DNA of 64,000 bases from Pseudonocardia hierapolitana (GCF_007994075.1 NZ_VIWU01000001.1:4464001-4528000); one strand, 5' to 3'; shown: positions 26,579-36,817, counted from the first letter of the stretch. Numbers and translations: made by a program. The notes: generated by a model from the sequence alone, not told the origin.

Positions 26579-27175
26579 GTGACGACGGTACTCATCTGCG
26601 ACGATCGTCGCAGCGTCCGCGAAGGCCTGACCCGCGTGATGTCCGCGGTGCCGGGGGTGCACCGGATCGATTGCGTTGCGCACGGGGACGAGCTGCTGGC
26701 GAGGTTCTCCCGGCAGCCGGTGGACGTGGTTCTGGTCGGTACCCAGCGTGCGGTGCCCACCGGGGTCGAGGCCACCCGGCGGCTGGTCGCCGCCCATCCA
26801 CAAGCCAACGTCATCGTCTTCGGCGCCCCCGACGACGCGGGCAGCATCGCTGCCGCGATCGCCGGTGGTGCACGCGGCTACCTGCGTTGGGACGCGTCGC
26901 GCCCCGAGCTGGTCGCCGCGCTCGCGCACACGCTGGCGAGCACGGCCGTACCGACGCCCCGTGCGCCAACGGATCCCGGCGTGCAGCTCACCGAGCGCGA
27001 GCTCCAGGTGCTGCGCGGCATGAGCCAGGGCAAGAGCAACGGCCAGATCGGCCGCGAGCTCTACCTGTCGGAGGACACGGTCAAGACCCACGCACGGCGC
27101 CTGTTCCGCAAGCTCGGCGTGCGTGACCGGGCCCAGGCCGTGGCCCACGGCTTCCGCAGGGGCCTCGTCTCCTGA
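26579..27175 (+). CDS. LuxR-type regulator with a degenerate receiver domain
   Basis: A 198-residue protein built like a NarL response regulator. The receiver keeps the acidic pair (D8, D9 in VLICDDRRSVREGL), but the phosphorylation site at 54 is Gly (VDVVLVGTQRAVPTG), the conserved Thr/Ser at 82 is Gly and the Lys at 104 is Trp (GYLRWDA). Residues 135-187 are a clear LuxR HTH (LTERELQVLRGMSQGKSNGQ, YLSEDTVKTHARRLFRKLGV). GTG 26579 follows GCAGGAAGG. It lies between groL and sigD without a histidine kinase. Phosphorylation-independent control is inferred. Confidence 0.85.
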   Translation: MTTVLICDDRRSVREGLTRVMSAVPGVHRIDCVAHGDELLARFSRQPVDVVLVGTQRAVPTGVEATRRLVAAHPQANVIVFGAPDDAGSIAAAIAGGARGYLRWDASRPELVAALAHTLASTAVPTPRAPTDPGVQLTERELQVLRGMSQGKSNGQIGRELYLSEDTVKTHARRLFRKLGVRDRAQAVAHGFRRGLVS

Positions 27176-27198
27176 CCTCCGGAGGCACGACGAGCGCG

Positions 27199-27226
27199 GG
27201 GAGCGGCGCCGCGGGGCGCCGCTCCC
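27199..27226 (+). terminator. Terminator after the LuxR-type gene
   Basis: GGGAGCGGCGCC (27199-27210) pairs perfectly with GGCGCCGCTCCC (27215-27226), loop GCGG, 23 nt after the stop. No T-tract. Confidence 0.75.
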
Positions 27227-27599
27227 GCTCGCGCTCCGTGTTCGTGCGCTCCTGAGCTCTCGCGCTCGCCGTCGACCGCCCTCGGTTCCGGCAGGCACCT
27301 CGCGCCACTCCTGTGCACCATCTGCCGTCTACTCGCTCTGCGCGATGACGCACATCCCGCCCTGCGGTGTCAACTTCCCGCGGCGGCTTCGGGCACCCGA
27401 TCGGGTGGTCATCGTCCACTTTCGGCAACCCAGAGCGTCCTTCGTGCGTCTACCTCTGCAGACGAAGTAGCCCATCCCGGTCCGCCGAGCGGCTTCGCTA
27501 CGGTGGTCCGCAATGAGGCACGGTTGAACACTCTCCGTGGTCAGCCTCACGAACGGATGATGCCGAAGATGTTCCGTAACGCGCGTACCGCGGGCCGCG
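27227..27599. other. Intergenic region upstream of sigD
   Basis: About 370 nt between the terminator of the LuxR-type gene and sigD. The composition is less GC-rich than the neighbouring genes (for example cacggttgaacactctccg). I see no RNA gene, no repeat and no gene with a ribosome binding site. Promoters for sigD must lie here, but I could not assign -35/-10 boxes with confidence. Confidence 0.5.
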
Positions 27600-28172
27600 A
27601 TGAGTGAGCAGACAGACGTACCCGACGAACTGGTGGCCCGTGCCATGACGGGCGACCACCAGGCAGTCGGGGCATTGATCGCGCTCATCCGGCCCATGGT
27701 CGTGCGTTACTGCCGGGCACGGCTGGGCCGAGTGGACAGGTCGTCGGTCTCCGCCGACGACGTTGCACAGGAGGTGTGTTTGGCCGTGCTCACGGCCTTG
27801 CCCGGGTACCGCGTGCAGGGACGACCGTTCCTCGCGTTCGTGTACGGGATCGCCTCGCACAAGGTGATCGACGCCCACCGGGCAGCCACCCGGAACCGGT
27901 CGGAGCCGGTCGCGGACATCCCGGACGCGGTCGAGTCGGCCGACGGGCCCGAACAGCGCGCGCTGCGGATCGAACTGTCGAGCGAGATGGGCAAGCTGCT
28001 CGACACGCTCCCCGAGAAGCAGCGGGAGATCCTCGTGCTGCGCGTCGTCGTTGGACTGTCGGCAGAGGAGACGGCCGAGGCCGTCGGCTCCACCCCGGGA
28101 GCGGTCCGGGTTGCACAGCACAGGGCGCTCGCGCGCCTGCGGAAGTCGATGCCCGAGGAGGAGGTGGTCTGA
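27600..28172 (+). CDS. sigD: ECF RNA polymerase sigma factor SigD
   Basis: A 190-residue ECF sigma factor. Region 2 runs through DELVARAMTGDHQAVGALIA, VVRYCRARLG and SADDVAQEVCLAVLTALPGY; region 4 is SSEMGKLLDTLPEKQREILV followed by VGLSAEETAEAVGSTPGAVR and VAQHRALARLRK. In mycobacteria SigD sits upstream of its anti-sigma factor RsdA and of guaB2, the order found here, and is linked to stationary-phase/stringent responses. The downstream anti-sigma gene begins with the next base after its TGA. Confidence 0.93.
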   Translation: MSEQTDVPDELVARAMTGDHQAVGALIALIRPMVVRYCRARLGRVDRSSVSADDVAQEVCLAVLTALPGYRVQGRPFLAFVYGIASHKVIDAHRAATRNRSEPVADIPDAVESADGPEQRALRIELSSEMGKLLDTLPEKQREILVLRVVVGLSAEETAEAVGSTPGAVRVAQHRALARLRKSMPEEEVV

Positions 28173-29327
28173 GTGCCCGACGACACGCTCCACCCCTTCG
28201 GCGGCAACCACAACGGCCACAACGGCCACAAAGGCACGAACGGGTCCCGGCCCCCCGGCATGCAGTCGAAGCCCGTCGCCTTCGACGATCTGGCCGAGCC
28301 GGTCGACCTGGTCGCCGTTCAGGCCGACGACGAGCTCATCAACGCCCTGGCCGCCGGCATGTCCGTCTCGGCGCCCGGGGTCGGCGGCTACGACGCCGAC
28401 GATCGCGTAGCCGCGATACTCGCCGCCTGGAAGGCGGACGTCGACGCCGATCCGGTGCCGGAGCTCGTCGACGTCGACACGGCGGTGTCCACACTGCTCG
28501 CCGCGCGCCCACCGTCCGGGCGCACCCGGCACCTGGTGCCGGTCGCAGCGGCGGCCGCGTTCCTGGTCCTCGCCATCGGCGGTGTGTCGGTCACCTCCTA
28601 CAACGCCAATCCGGACGACGCCCTGTGGGGCATCTCGAAGGTGCTCTACAGCGAGCGGGCCGAGTCGGTGGAGGCGGCGGCCCGCGTCGAGGAGCGGATC
28701 GAGAGCGCCAAGGACGCGCTCGCTGCCGGACAGCCCGTGCTCGCAGCGCAGGAGCTCGCGCAGGCCGAGAAGGATCTGCAGGTCGTTCGTCCCCAGGAGG
28801 GCCAGGACGAGCTGGCGGAGGCGCAGGACTTCCTCCAGGCGAAGGCCGCCGAGACCCCCGAGGGCACGAAGGTGAACCCGGCGTCGCCGCTCGCCACGCA
28901 GCCCTCACGGCGGGTTCCGGAGAGCGTCCGCGAGCCGCGGCCGTCGGAGTCCGATGACCCCGACAGCACCACCCAGGAGCCGGACCCGTCGTCCGCCACC
29001 GGGGAGGGTGAGCCCGGGCCGGAGGTCGCCAGCACGCCGGATGAGAACACCGGCAACCCGACGACCCGCCCCACCGCCGACCCCCGGCGGGCGGTCGCGC
29101 CGGAGGACGCCGGCTCGGCGCCCACCAGCAGCCCGAAGCCGCCCCCGCCCGGGAACGGTGAGGGCGAGCCGGACGACCCGACGAGCGGGGGCAACCCGCC
29201 CGCCACGTCGGAGGGCAGGCCCGATGCCACGACCTCACCGTCACCGAGCAATGAGGTCGACGGCGAGGCACCTGATACCGGTGGCCCGAGCGCGTCCGGC
29301 GCGGAAGCCCCGACCGCCACCAACTGA
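28173..29327 (+). CDS. rsdA: Anti-sigma-D factor RsdA-like membrane protein
   Basis: A 384-residue protein with zero spacing to sigD. A cytoplasmic N-terminal sigma-binding region (about 30-110, FDDLAEPVDLVAVQADDELI and DDRVAAILAAWKADVDA) precedes one membrane helix HLVPVAAAAAFLVLAIGGVS at about 113-135. Then comes DDALWGISKVLYSERAES and a coiled-coil-like stretch, and the last 150 residues are an external Pro/Ser/Glu/Asp/Thr-rich linker. RsdA sequesters SigD until regulated proteolysis; here the extracytoplasmic tail is long. Identification rests on position, topology and the DALWGISK segment shared with actinobacterial anti-SigD proteins. Confidence 0.85.
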   Translation: MPDDTLHPFGGNHNGHNGHKGTNGSRPPGMQSKPVAFDDLAEPVDLVAVQADDELINALAAGMSVSAPGVGGYDADDRVAAILAAWKADVDADPVPELVDVDTAVSTLLAARPPSGRTRHLVPVAAAAAFLVLAIGGVSVTSYNANPDDALWGISKVLYSERAESVEAAARVEERIESAKDALAAGQPVLAAQELAQAEKDLQVVRPQEGQDELAEAQDFLQAKAAETPEGTKVNPASPLATQPSRRVPESVREPRPSESDDPDSTTQEPDPSSATGEGEPGPEVASTPDENTGNPTTRPTADPRRAVAPEDAGSAPTSSPKPPPPGNGEGEPDDPTSGGNPPATSEGRPDATTSPSPSNEVDGEAPDTGGPSASGAEAPTATN

Positions 29328-29335
29328 CGCCGACC

Positions 29336-29380
29336 ACGACGAAGCCCCCCGATCCGGTGGAGATCGGGGGGCTTCGTCGT
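29336..29380. terminator. Bidirectional terminator between rsdA and the DUF5319 gene
   Basis: A perfect 19-bp stem (29336-29354 with 29362-29380, 7-nt loop) containing CCCCCC/GGGGGG. It lies between two convergent stops, 8 nt after rsdA and 14 nt from the DUF5319 stop. Confidence 0.92.
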
Positions 29381-29394
29381 GTTCGGGGCCGTCG

Positions 29395-29772
29395 TCAGGA
29401 GTCGGACAGCACCGCATCGGCGTAGCCGCGGCAGTACTCCCAGGTGACGTAGTTGGTGGGGTCGGGGTCGAAGGCCGGCTCGTGGGGCCGCATCTGGCCC
29501 TCGTCGAGCAGCTGCTGGAGGCTGGAGCGCAGCAGGCTCCACTCGTGGAAGTGCTGCTCACCGCAGTCGCCGCAATCGACGACGATGCCGCGCACGCCAC
29601 GGGCCTCGAGGAGTGCCTGGTAGACAGCGAGATCGGCGAGGTCGGCCACCACTTCGTCGCGCTCGGCCTCGCTCAGCGACTCCTGCTCGACTGTCTCCGG
29701 GCCGTCGAGCGACAGCGCGGGGTCGTGCGGATCTCCGGCGAACGGGTCCGGTGGCAGCGCATCACGTGACAC
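29395..29772 (-). CDS. DUF5319 protein (Rv3412-like)
   Basis: A 125-residue acidic protein corresponding to Rv3412, found between sigD/rsdA and guaB2 in mycobacteria. Conserved pieces are LPPDPFAGDPHDP, VADLADLAVYQALLEARGVR, two cysteines in VVDCGDCGEQHFHEW and the C-terminal PHEPAFDPDPTNYVTWEYCR followed by GYADA. The C-x2-C and H-x-H could bind a metal. GTG at 29772 is chosen over 29781; the frame stays open through guaB but only as antisense. Function unknown. Confidence 0.88.
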   Translation of the reverse strand: MSRDALPPDPFAGDPHDPALSLDGPETVEQESLSEAERDEVVADLADLAVYQALLEARGVRGIVVDCGDCGEQHFHEWSLLRSSLQQLLDEGQMRPHEPAFDPDPTNYVTWEYCRGYADAVLSDS

Positions 29773-29796
29773 GTGCCTCACGATACCCGCACGTGA

Positions 29797-31452
<1,656 letters not shown>

Positions 31453-31455
31453 GGA

Positions 31456-31617
31456 GTGCCCCGGGCCGGAAACCCGGCGCACATCTCGACGGCCCAGGTT
31501 TCCGCTGGCCGCACCGACGAACCGGCCGAGTACACCCGGTACGAGGCCGGCCAGTCGGCACGCCCAGCGGAGACCTGGATCCGCCGATATCCGCACCGGG
31601 TTTCCGGCCCGGGACAC
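31456..31617. repeat. 162-nt nested palindrome between guaB and guaB3
   Basis: The outer arms CCCGGGCCGGAAACCCGG (31460-31477) and CCGGGTTTCCGGCCCGGG (31596-31613) are perfect 18-bp complements, extended by GTG/CAC across one mismatch. Inner arms CCAGGTTTCCGCTGG (31494-31508) and CCAGCGGAGACCTGG (31564-31578) pair in 14 of 15 positions, and smaller complements (cggcc/ggccg, gtac/gtac) continue to the centre. It begins 3 nt after the guaB stop and ends 22 nt before guaB3. Both strands encode mirror-like 60-residue ORFs with no ribosome binding site, as expected from a palindrome rather than a gene. Confidence 0.9.
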
Positions 31618-31639
31618 TGGCGTTCTACTGTGGTCACCC

Positions 31640-32764
31640 GTGCGTGACCTCGTGGAGATCGGGATGGGCCGGGAGGCCCGTCGCAGCTACGACCTGAACC
31701 AGGTCGAGATCGTGCCGTCCCGGCGGACGCGCAGTTCCCAGGAGGTCTCGACCGCCTGGCAGCTCGACGCGTACCAGTTCGGGATCCCGCTCGTCACCCA
31801 TCCCACCGACGCGATCGTGTCGCCCGCCACCGCGGTGCGGATCGGCCGGCTCGGCGGTCTGCCGGTGCTCAACGCGGAGGGCCTGTGGGCCCGCCACGCC
31901 GACGCCGAGGGTGCCCTGGAGCGCGTCGTGGCCGCGGCGGACGACGACGACCCCCTCGCCGCCATCCGGCTGCTGCAGGAGCTGCACTCCGCCCCGATCC
32001 AGCCCGACCTGCTCGCCGAGGCGCTGAAGACCGTGCGCGAGGCCGGCGTCACGGTCGCCGCCCGGGTGAGCCCGCAGCGCGCCCGCGAGCTCACCCCCGA
32101 CCTGCTCGCAGGCGGCGTCGAGATCCTCGTCGTGCAGGGCACGATCATCTCCGCCGAGCACGTGTCCGGCGGGGAGCCGCTGAACCTCAAGGAGTTCATC
32201 AACTCCCTCGACGTCCCGGTGGTCGCGGGCGGCGTCGGCGACTACCGCACGGCCATGCACCTCATGCGCACCGGCGCCGCAGGCGTGATCGTCGGGTACG
32301 GCGAGTCGTCGGCCACCACCACCGACGACGTGCTCGGCATCGGCGTGCCGATGGCCACGGCCATCGTCGACGCGGCCGCCGCCCGCCGGGACTACCTCGA
32401 CGAGACGGGCGGCCGGTACGTCCACGTGATCGCCGACGGCGGCATGGCCGGCTCCGGCGACATGGCCAAGGCGATCGCCTGCGGCGCCGACGCCGTGATG
32501 CTGGGCGAGCAGCTCGCAGGCGCGGCCGAGAGCCCGGGCCGCGGCCTGTACTGGACCTCGGCGGTGGCACACCCGTCGCTGCCCCGGTCGGAGATCACGG
32601 GGTTCCTCCAGGGCGAGATCGACCTGGAGACCCTGCTCCACGGCCCGACCCGCAGCCCGTACGGCACCGTCAACCTCTTCGGCGCCCTGCGGCGGGCGAT
32701 GGCGAAGACGGGCTACTCGGACCTGAAGGAGTTCCAGCGGGTCGGGCTCACCGTCCGCGGCTGA
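31640..32764 (+). CDS. guaB3: GuaB3-type IMP dehydrogenase-family protein
   Basis: A 374-residue IMPDH/GMP-reductase barrel without CBS domains, the GuaB3 class encoded directly after guaB2 in actinobacteria. It begins VEIGMGREARRSYDLNQVEI; IVPSRRTRSS and QFGIPLVTHPTDAIVSPATA are class features. The catalytic region differs from GuaB: no GSICTTR loop, while GGVGDYRTAMHLMRTGAAGV and VIADGGMAGSGDMAKAIACG align with the phosphate-binding strands. Activity as a second IMP dehydrogenase or GMP reductase is not established for the class in general. The stop overlaps a palindromic repeat. Confidence 0.93.
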   Translation: MRDLVEIGMGREARRSYDLNQVEIVPSRRTRSSQEVSTAWQLDAYQFGIPLVTHPTDAIVSPATAVRIGRLGGLPVLNAEGLWARHADAEGALERVVAAADDDDPLAAIRLLQELHSAPIQPDLLAEALKTVREAGVTVAARVSPQRARELTPDLLAGGVEILVVQGTIISAEHVSGGEPLNLKEFINSLDVPVVAGGVGDYRTAMHLMRTGAAGVIVGYGESSATTTDDVLGIGVPMATAIVDAAAARRDYLDETGGRYVHVIADGGMAGSGDMAKAIACGADAVMLGEQLAGAAESPGRGLYWTSAVAHPSLPRSEITGFLQGEIDLETLLHGPTRSPYGTVNLFGALRRAMAKTGYSDLKEFQRVGLTVRG

Positions 32765-32819
32765 TCGCGGCGAGAAGCACGCGACAGCGCTCGGGATCGC
32801 TATGGCGTGCTTTTCGAGC
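32763..32819. repeat. REP-like palindromic element, copy 1
   Basis: GATCGCGGCGAGAAGCAC (32763-32780) is followed by gCGACAGCGCT and, after a short loop, by GCGTGCTTTTCGAG (32806-32819), which pairs back with CGAGAAGCACGC. The first 18 nt are the perfect reverse complement of 33601-33618. It begins within the guaB3 stop codon. Together with copy 2 it flanks a decayed DUF559 gene. Confidence 0.8.
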
Positions 32820-32869
32820 GGCCTGATCGTGGCGAGACGTACGTCGGCGTCGTCCGCGGAACCGTTGTG

Positions 32870-33402
32870 TGCTGCTCGGCGGGACCACCTGCGGCAGCTG
32901 AGCGCTGCCGCGGGATCCCAGGTGCCGCCGGGCCAGGACCAGCACCTCGTGCGGGTCGACGCCGTGCACGTGGGACAGGGCGTCGACGGCCACGACCGCC
33001 TCCACGAGCGGGGTGCGCCTGCCGAGGTCGTAGGCCGTGCGCACCGGAGTCGTGACGACGAGGCCGCCCAGCTCCTGCAGCTCGTCGGGCGGGATCCGGT
33101 CCTGGCGGGCGATCAGACCCGGGTGCCGGCGCACGCGGTGTGGCGAGACGATTTCGGCCGGCGCCCCGACCGGGGCGCAGTCGGCCCCGAGCAGCTCGGC
33201 TGCGGAGTGGCCACCCAGGGCACCGCGACCGTCGACCAGCAGGTACGCCGCCCGGGAGAGCAGCGCGCGGTCGACCTCGGCGTGGACGGGCACGTAGACG
33301 TCGGGGAACAGGCGGCGGAAGCGCGGGCCGCGGAGCACGCCCGGGGTGAGGAGACCGGCGGCGATCGCGGCGGAGCCCGCGGAAGGGCTGGGTGAGGTCC
33401 AT
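32870..33402 (-). pseudogene. DUF559 family protein, frameshifted and missing its nuclease domain
   Basis: The start MDLTQPFRG (ATG 33402) is followed by a 1-nt frame change near 33375 into SAAIAAGLLTPGVLRGPRFR and RLFPDVYVPVHAEVDRALLS. It then reads clearly through GALGGHSAAELLGADCAPVG, VVTTPVRTAYDLGRR and VEAVVAVDALSHVHG to RHLGSRGSAQLPQVV near 32880. This is the N-terminal region common in actinobacterial DUF559 (very-short-patch-repair-like endonuclease) proteins. The C-terminal nuclease domain is replaced by Arg-rich noncoding sequence. Non-functional; it lies between two palindromic repeats. Confidence 0.8.
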
Positions 33403-33529
33403 GGCCGGCACTGACGGCGCTCACGGCGCTGCGGTTCCGCAACGTTCGCACCTGCACACGCCCTGCGCCGAGCAGCACGCCAGGGTTGCTCTCGCGAGGC
33501 CTACGTGCTGATCCGAACGATCACTCCCA

Positions 33530-33618
33530 TCGAGAAGCACGACAGCGCTGCTGCAACGGCGGCCGGATGCTGCTCGCAACGATCAACGGCGGGTGCACGT
33601 GTGCTTCTCGCCGCGATC
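33530..33618. repeat. REP-like palindromic element, copy 2
   Basis: CGAGAAGCACGACAGCGCT (33530-33548) repeats copy 1 with a 2-nt deletion, and GTGCTTCTCGCCGCGATC (33601-33618) closes the hairpin and forms an 18-bp perfect inverted repeat with 32763-32780. The element lies 48 nt upstream of guaA. Apart from it and the pseudogene, the 260 nt before guaA hold no gene. Confidence 0.8.
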
Positions 33619-33666
33619 CCGGGCCGGGCGGGCCGGGGCGGCGGGACCGGCGATTACGCTGGTGCC

Positions 33667-35214
33667 GTGCAGCCCCCCACCGTCCTCGTCGTCGACTACG
33701 GCGCGCAGTACGCCCAGCTGATCGCCCGCCGGGTGCGGGAGGCGCAGGTCTACTCGGAGATCATCCCGGGCGACATGCCGGTCGCCGAGATCGTCGCCCG
33801 CAAGCCCGCTGCGCTGATCCTCTCCGGCGGGCCGTCGAGCGTGTACGAGCCGGGTGCGCCGGCCGTCGATCCCGAGCTGTTCCGCACCGGGATCCCGGTG
33901 CTCGGGCTCTGCTACGGGTTCCAGGCGATGGCGCAGGCGCTCGGCGGGGACGTGGCCCCGGACGGCACCCGCGAGTACGGCCGCACCGAGCTCACCCTCT
34001 GCGGCGGGAGCGCGTTGCACGACGGGCTGCCGGAGCGGCACCCGGTGTGGATGAGCCACGGCGACTCCGTGGTGCGCGCCCCGGAGGGCTTCACGGTCAC
34101 GGCCTCGTCGGAGCGGGCGACGGTGGCGGCGTTCGAGGACCCGGTGCGCCGGCTGGCCGGCGTGCAGTACCACCCCGAGGTCGGGCACTCCCCGCACGGG
34201 CAGGAGGTGCTGCGCCGGTTCCTGCACGAGGTCGCGGGCATCACGCCCGGCTGGACCACCTCGTCGATCATCGACGACACGATCGACGCCGTGCGCGCGC
34301 AGGTGGGTGAGGGGCGGGCCATCTGCGGCCTCTCCGGTGGCGTCGACTCGGCCGTGGCGGCGGCGCTCGTGCAGCGCGCCATCGGCGACCGGCTCACGTG
34401 CGTGTTCGTCGACCACGGCCTGCTGCGCTCCGGCGAGCGAGAGCAGGTGGAGCGCGACTTCGTCGCCGCCACGGGCGCGAAGCTGCACACCGTCGACGCC
34501 CGGGACCGCTTCCTCGACGCGCTCGCAGGGGTCAGCGACCCCGAGCAGAAGCGCAAGATCATCGGCCGGGAGTTCATCCGGGTCTTCGAGGCCGCCACGG
34601 CGGAGGTCGCGGAGAGCGAACACGTCGGCTTTCTCGTGCAGGGCACGCTCTACCCGGACGTCGTCGAGTCAGGCGGCGGGTCGGGCACGGCCACCATCAA
34701 GAGCCACCACAACGTCGGCGGGCTGCCGGACGACCTCGAGTTCGAGCTGGTGGAGCCGCTGCGGGCGCTGTTCAAGGACGAGGTGCGCCGGGTGGGCGCC
34801 GAGCTGGGCCTGCCCGAGACGATCGTGCACCGCCAGCCGTTCCCCGGGCCCGGCCTCGGCATCCGGATCATCGGTGAGGTCACGGCCGACCGGCTGGCCA
34901 CGCTGCGAGCCGCCGACGCGATCGCCCGCGAGGAGCTCACCTACGCGGGGCTCGACCGCGACATCTGGCAGTGCCCGGTGGTGTTGCTGGCCGACGTGCG
35001 CAGCGTCGGCGTGCAGGGCGACGGGCGCACGTACGGCCACCCCGTGGTGCTGCGTCCCGTCTCCAGCGAGGACGCGATGACCGCCGACTGGACCCGGCTG
35101 CCCTACGACCTGCTGGAGCGCATCTCCACGCGCATCACCAACGAAGTGGCCGAGGTCAACCGGGTCGTCCTGGACGTCACGAGCAAGCCCCCGGGCACCA
35201 TCGAGTGGGAATAG
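33667..35214 (+). CDS. guaA: GMP synthase (glutamine-hydrolysing)
   Basis: GuaA aminates XMP to GMP using glutamine. The 515-residue protein has a class-I amidotransferase domain ([20 protein letters not shown]; nucleophile Cys in [17 protein letters not shown] near 81; [10 protein letters not shown] with the His and Glu near 165), the ATP-pyrophosphatase P-loop [14 protein letters not shown] near 221 and the C-terminal dimerisation domain ([37 protein letters not shown]). GTG start without a ribosome binding site; the GATTACGCT just upstream may place the transcript start near the GTG. Completes the guaB-guaB3-guaA purine block. Confidence 0.98.
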   Translation: MQPPTVLVVDYGAQYAQLIARRVREAQVYSEIIPGDMPVAEIVARKPAALILSGGPSSVYEPGAPAVDPELFRTGIPVLGLCYGFQAMAQALGGDVAPDGTREYGRTELTLCGGSALHDGLPERHPVWMSHGDSVVRAPEGFTVTASSERATVAAFEDPVRRLAGVQYHPEVGHSPHGQEVLRRFLHEVAGITPGWTTSSIIDDTIDAVRAQVGEGRAICGLSGGVDSAVAAALVQRAIGDRLTCVFVDHGLLRSGEREQVERDFVAATGAKLHTVDARDRFLDALAGVSDPEQKRKIIGREFIRVFEAATAEVAESEHVGFLVQGTLYPDVVESGGGSGTATIKSHHNVGGLPDDLEFELVEPLRALFKDEVRRVGAELGLPETIVHRQPFPGPGLGIRIIGEVTADRLATLRAADAIAREELTYAGLDRDIWQCPVVLLADVRSVGVQGDGRTYGHPVVLRPVSSEDAMTADWTRLPYDLLERISTRITNEVAEVNRVVLDVTSKPPGTIEWE

Positions 35215-35258
35215 GCGTGAGCGGTTACGGGTGCCCCCGCACCCGTAACCGCTCACGC
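35215..35258. terminator. Terminator after guaA
   Basis: A perfect 20-bp stem (35215-35234 with 35239-35258) and 4-nt CCCC loop, starting at the guaA stop and followed on the plus strand by CCCCTTTT. It also ends the convergent 71-residue membrane protein gene. Confidence 0.93.
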
Positions 35259-35268
35259 CCCTTTTCTC

Positions 35269-35484
35269 CTAGCGGCGGCGCCCCCGCAGGCTGCCGACCA
35301 GCAGCAGGAGGCCGATCGCGGCGGCCCCCGCCGCCAGCAACCACCTCGCGTCGAACCCGGCGAGCGACGGCACCTCGCCGACGAACGCGCTCGCGGCCAT
35401 CCCCAGCGTGAGCAGCCCGACGACCAGCGCCAGCGGGTCGGGCCCGCGCCTCTGCGTCGTCTCCTTCTTCACCAGCTCAGCCAC
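35269..35484 (-). CDS. Small two-helix membrane protein
   Basis: A 71-residue protein with two hydrophobic segments, PLALVVGLLTLGMAASAFVG (about 17-36) and [20 protein letters not shown] (about 48-67), and an Arg-rich end. Its ATG overlaps the end of the PspC gene by 8 nt, so they are co-translated. No family recognised; likely an accessory of the PspC/toast-rack protein. Confidence 0.75.
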   Translation of the reverse strand: MAELVKKETTQRRGPDPLALVVGLLTLGMAASAFVGEVPSLAGFDARWLLAAGAAAIGLLLLVGSLRGRRR

Positions 35485-36706
35485 GGCGCACCTCCACGTC
35501 TGCCAGTCCTGCGTCGATGTCGATCACGAGCGGGCGTCCGCTGCGGACGCCGTCGGTGCCGAGGTCGTTGATCACCTGCACGTGCGCGTCCGGACCGTCG
35601 TCCTCGCGGGCACCGAAGCGGACGTCTCCGAACCCGGCCTGTGCCGTGAGGGTGACGTCGGCCGTGCTCGGCACCCGCACCGTCACGTCGCCTGCGCCCA
35701 TCGAGATCCGGGTGCGCACGGGGCTCGTGTTCCCGTCCGGCGGCACGGTGAGGTCCAGGTTGCGCAGGTCGAGGTCGATCTCGCCGGCACCGCGCTCGTA
35801 GCTGGCCTGCAGCGCGGCCACGGTGGTGGGTGCGGCGACCAGCTCGCCGTACCCGTCACCCTCCCATCGGTCCACGGGCGCCGCCACGATCGCCCAGGTG
35901 AGGGAGCCCAGCAGCAGTGCGAACGGGATGAGGCCGCGCCCGGTCCGCAGGAACGCCCCGACCACCAGACCGGCGCCGAGCACCGCGAGCACCACCCCGC
36001 ACAGCACGGCCAGGTTCGCGAGCGTCAGCATGCCGCCGAGCATCATGATCACCGCGGTCGCGCTGCCGACGATCAGCGCGAGGCCGAGCGTCACCGGTGT
36101 GACGGGTAGCCGGCGCGGCGGTGGCTCGGCAGGCGGGGGTGAGGGCTCCGGCAGGTCCCATGCGAACGGTGCCGCGCCGAGCGGGTCCCATGCGGGCGGG
36201 TTCACCGGGGGCTCGGTGCTGCCGGCCGCCCCCGTGGGCTCACCCACCAGCGGTGGACCCGCAGCGGCCATCGGAGCGGCGACCGTCGGTGCCTCCGCCG
36301 CCCGTTGGCCGCGGTCACCGCGGCTGCGGTGGAGCAGGTACAGCAGCGCGGCCACGACCAGCAGCGGGAGGATCCAATCGGGTCCGTTGCCGCCGAACAC
36401 GCTTCCCATGGTCACCGCGGCGGCGATGGCGAGCGCGACGACGAGCCACTTGCGCGGCCGGTTCGCTCGCGGGTCCGCCGGACCGGCGGGTTCGTCGGGC
36501 AGCAGGATCCAGCCCGCGATGTAGAGCGCCGCCCCGATCCCGGAGAAGGCCGCCACGACGAAGCCGACCCGCACCAGCACCGGGTCGATGTCGTAGCGGC
36601 GCGCGATGCCCGCCGCCACCCCCGCCACCTGGCGGTCGTCCCTCGGCCGGGCAGGGCGTGTCTCCCACATCTCCCGCAGCGTCTCGCCGACGTCCGTGCG
36701 ACTCAT
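35477..36706 (-). CDS. PspC-domain membrane protein with a LiaF/toast-rack-like C-terminus
   Basis: A 409-residue protein. The PspC domain (about 22-80) contains DRQVAGVAAGIARRYDIDPV, LVRVGFVVAAFSGIGAALYI and AGWILLPDEP. More helices follow at 85-130 and 225-300, separated by a Pro/Ala-rich linker. The last 110 residues (GEIDLDLRNLDLTVPPDGNT, ISMGAGDVTVRVPSTADVTL, FGDVRFGAREDDGPDAHV) look like the beta-helical toast-rack domain of LiaF-like sensors of envelope stress. It is divergent from a histidine kinase that also has a PspC domain, forming a three-part envelope-stress module. Confidence 0.88.
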   Translation of the reverse strand: MSRTDVGETLREMWETRPARPRDDRQVAGVAAGIARRYDIDPVLVRVGFVVAAFSGIGAALYIAGWILLPDEPAGPADPRANRPRKWLVVALAIAAAVTMGSVFGGNGPDWILPLLVVAALLYLLHRSRGDRGQRAAEAPTVAAPMAAAGPPLVGEPTGAAGSTEPPVNPPAWDPLGAAPFAWDLPEPSPPPAEPPPRRLPVTPVTLGLALIVGSATAVIMMLGGMLTLANLAVLCGVVLAVLGAGLVVGAFLRTGRGLIPFALLLGSLTWAIVAAPVDRWEGDGYGELVAAPTTVAALQASYERGAGEIDLDLRNLDLTVPPDGNTSPVRTRISMGAGDVTVRVPSTADVTLTAQAGFGDVRFGAREDDGPDAHVQVINDLGTDGVRSGRPLVIDIDAGLADVEVRRG

Positions 36707-36817
36707 GAGGCTCAGACTGCCCGCCCGCGCCCACCACGAGGATGGGGGATGGCCCCGAGCCGTCCCGGAGGTTTCCCCGATGTCCTCCCCCTCCACGCGT
36801 GTGACCATTGACGTGTG

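Noticed and set aside
27227..27599. Small gene or RNA between the LuxR-type gene and sigD
   Set aside because: Open frames lack ribosome binding sites and homology, and no stable hairpin beyond the terminator was found.
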